Assembly (NCBI GenBank): GCA_009767595.1 | Contig: VSDK01001190.1 | Span: 172,108-236,107 of the forward strand | From: Symbiodinium kawagutii | Lineage: Eukaryota > Sar > Dinophyceae > Suessiales > Symbiodiniaceae | DNA length: 64,000 bases | Reading direction: 5' to 3' | Shown: positions 63,888-64,000 of the stretch, in pieces | How positions within the stretch are numbered: the stretch's first letter is position 1 | Layout of the letters: each line of letters opens with the position of its first letter | The notes under the pieces: generated by a model | Database searches by the model: none | What the model was told of the DNA's origin: nothing | Seen by the model: the letters and a program-made list of their open reading frames with translations, nothing else | Program-made: the position numbers and the translations under genes

Positions 63888-64000
63888 ACCGCCGCTGGGC
63901 GACGTCAGCAGCTCCGCTCGCAGGTTCCTTCGCGGCGCCGTGGAGGAGCCCAGCGAGGCGCAGCTCAGCGGCGACGGCGCCACGTCCGAGCGAGCGAGGC
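63888..64000 (-). repeat. 36-bp family block, cut by window edge
   Basis: The minus frame reads ARSDVAPSPLSCASLGSSTA then PRRNLRAELLTSPSG. It continues beyond the window. Confidence 0.7.

Overview
The window looks like nuclear DNA of a dinoflagellate, most likely a Symbiodiniaceae/Suessiales-type genome; this is an inference. The evidence is a peptidase-S74 (chaperone of endosialidase) gene of the kind common in these algae, many short exons, a 13-nt match to the dinoflagellate spliced leader, a large repeat load, and almost all recognisable coding sequence on one (minus) strand. I see no rRNA, tRNA, organelle gene, CRISPR array, transposase or reverse transcriptase. Most long open frames elsewhere come from microsatellites or low-complexity DNA.

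Left part (1-17 kb). Two real genes are readable on the minus strand. One is a TBC1D23-like protein (TBC RabGAP domain plus rhodanese-like domain). Its start codon is at 9184, its likely stop at 2261, and about ten exons lie between. The other is a peptidase-S74 gene with exons near 14.1, 13.5, 12.5, 10.4, 2.1, 1.7, 1.4 and 1.2-1.02 kb. The whole TBC gene lies inside the intron between the 10.4-kb and 2.1-kb S74 exons, on the same strand. Trinucleotide microsatellites lie in the introns.

Middle (17-33 kb). Mostly low-complexity DNA built from ACCATCA / TGATGGT-like words, with short blocks of a 36-bp repeat that reads as a 12-residue peptide repeat on the minus strand. At 25.8-27.4 kb a pair of 120-bp direct repeats brackets a minisatellite, a 73-bp satellite, a 301-base assembly gap and an unrelated 0.5-kb segment.

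Right part (33-64 kb). The 36-bp family dominates. Its longest pieces are a 506-codon uninterrupted frame (34.7-36.2 kb) and arrays at 55.5-56.4 and 60.5-62.4 kb. About 40 blocks occur in the window, and every one I could orient reads in the same direction. Many have splice-like AG and GT/GC edges. Most blocks, and several exons of the two conventional genes, sit between arms of opposite strand composition: ACCATCA words on the left and TGATGGT words on the right. The two ends of each supposed intron are therefore complementary. The repeat blocks may be exons of one or more very long minus-strand genes, or a mobile repeat family that mimics exons.

Two small MITE-like families with terminal inverted repeats are also present. 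Exon borders were placed by eye from motifs, AG/GT (or GC) signals and phase. They are approximate unless the phase is stated to match.
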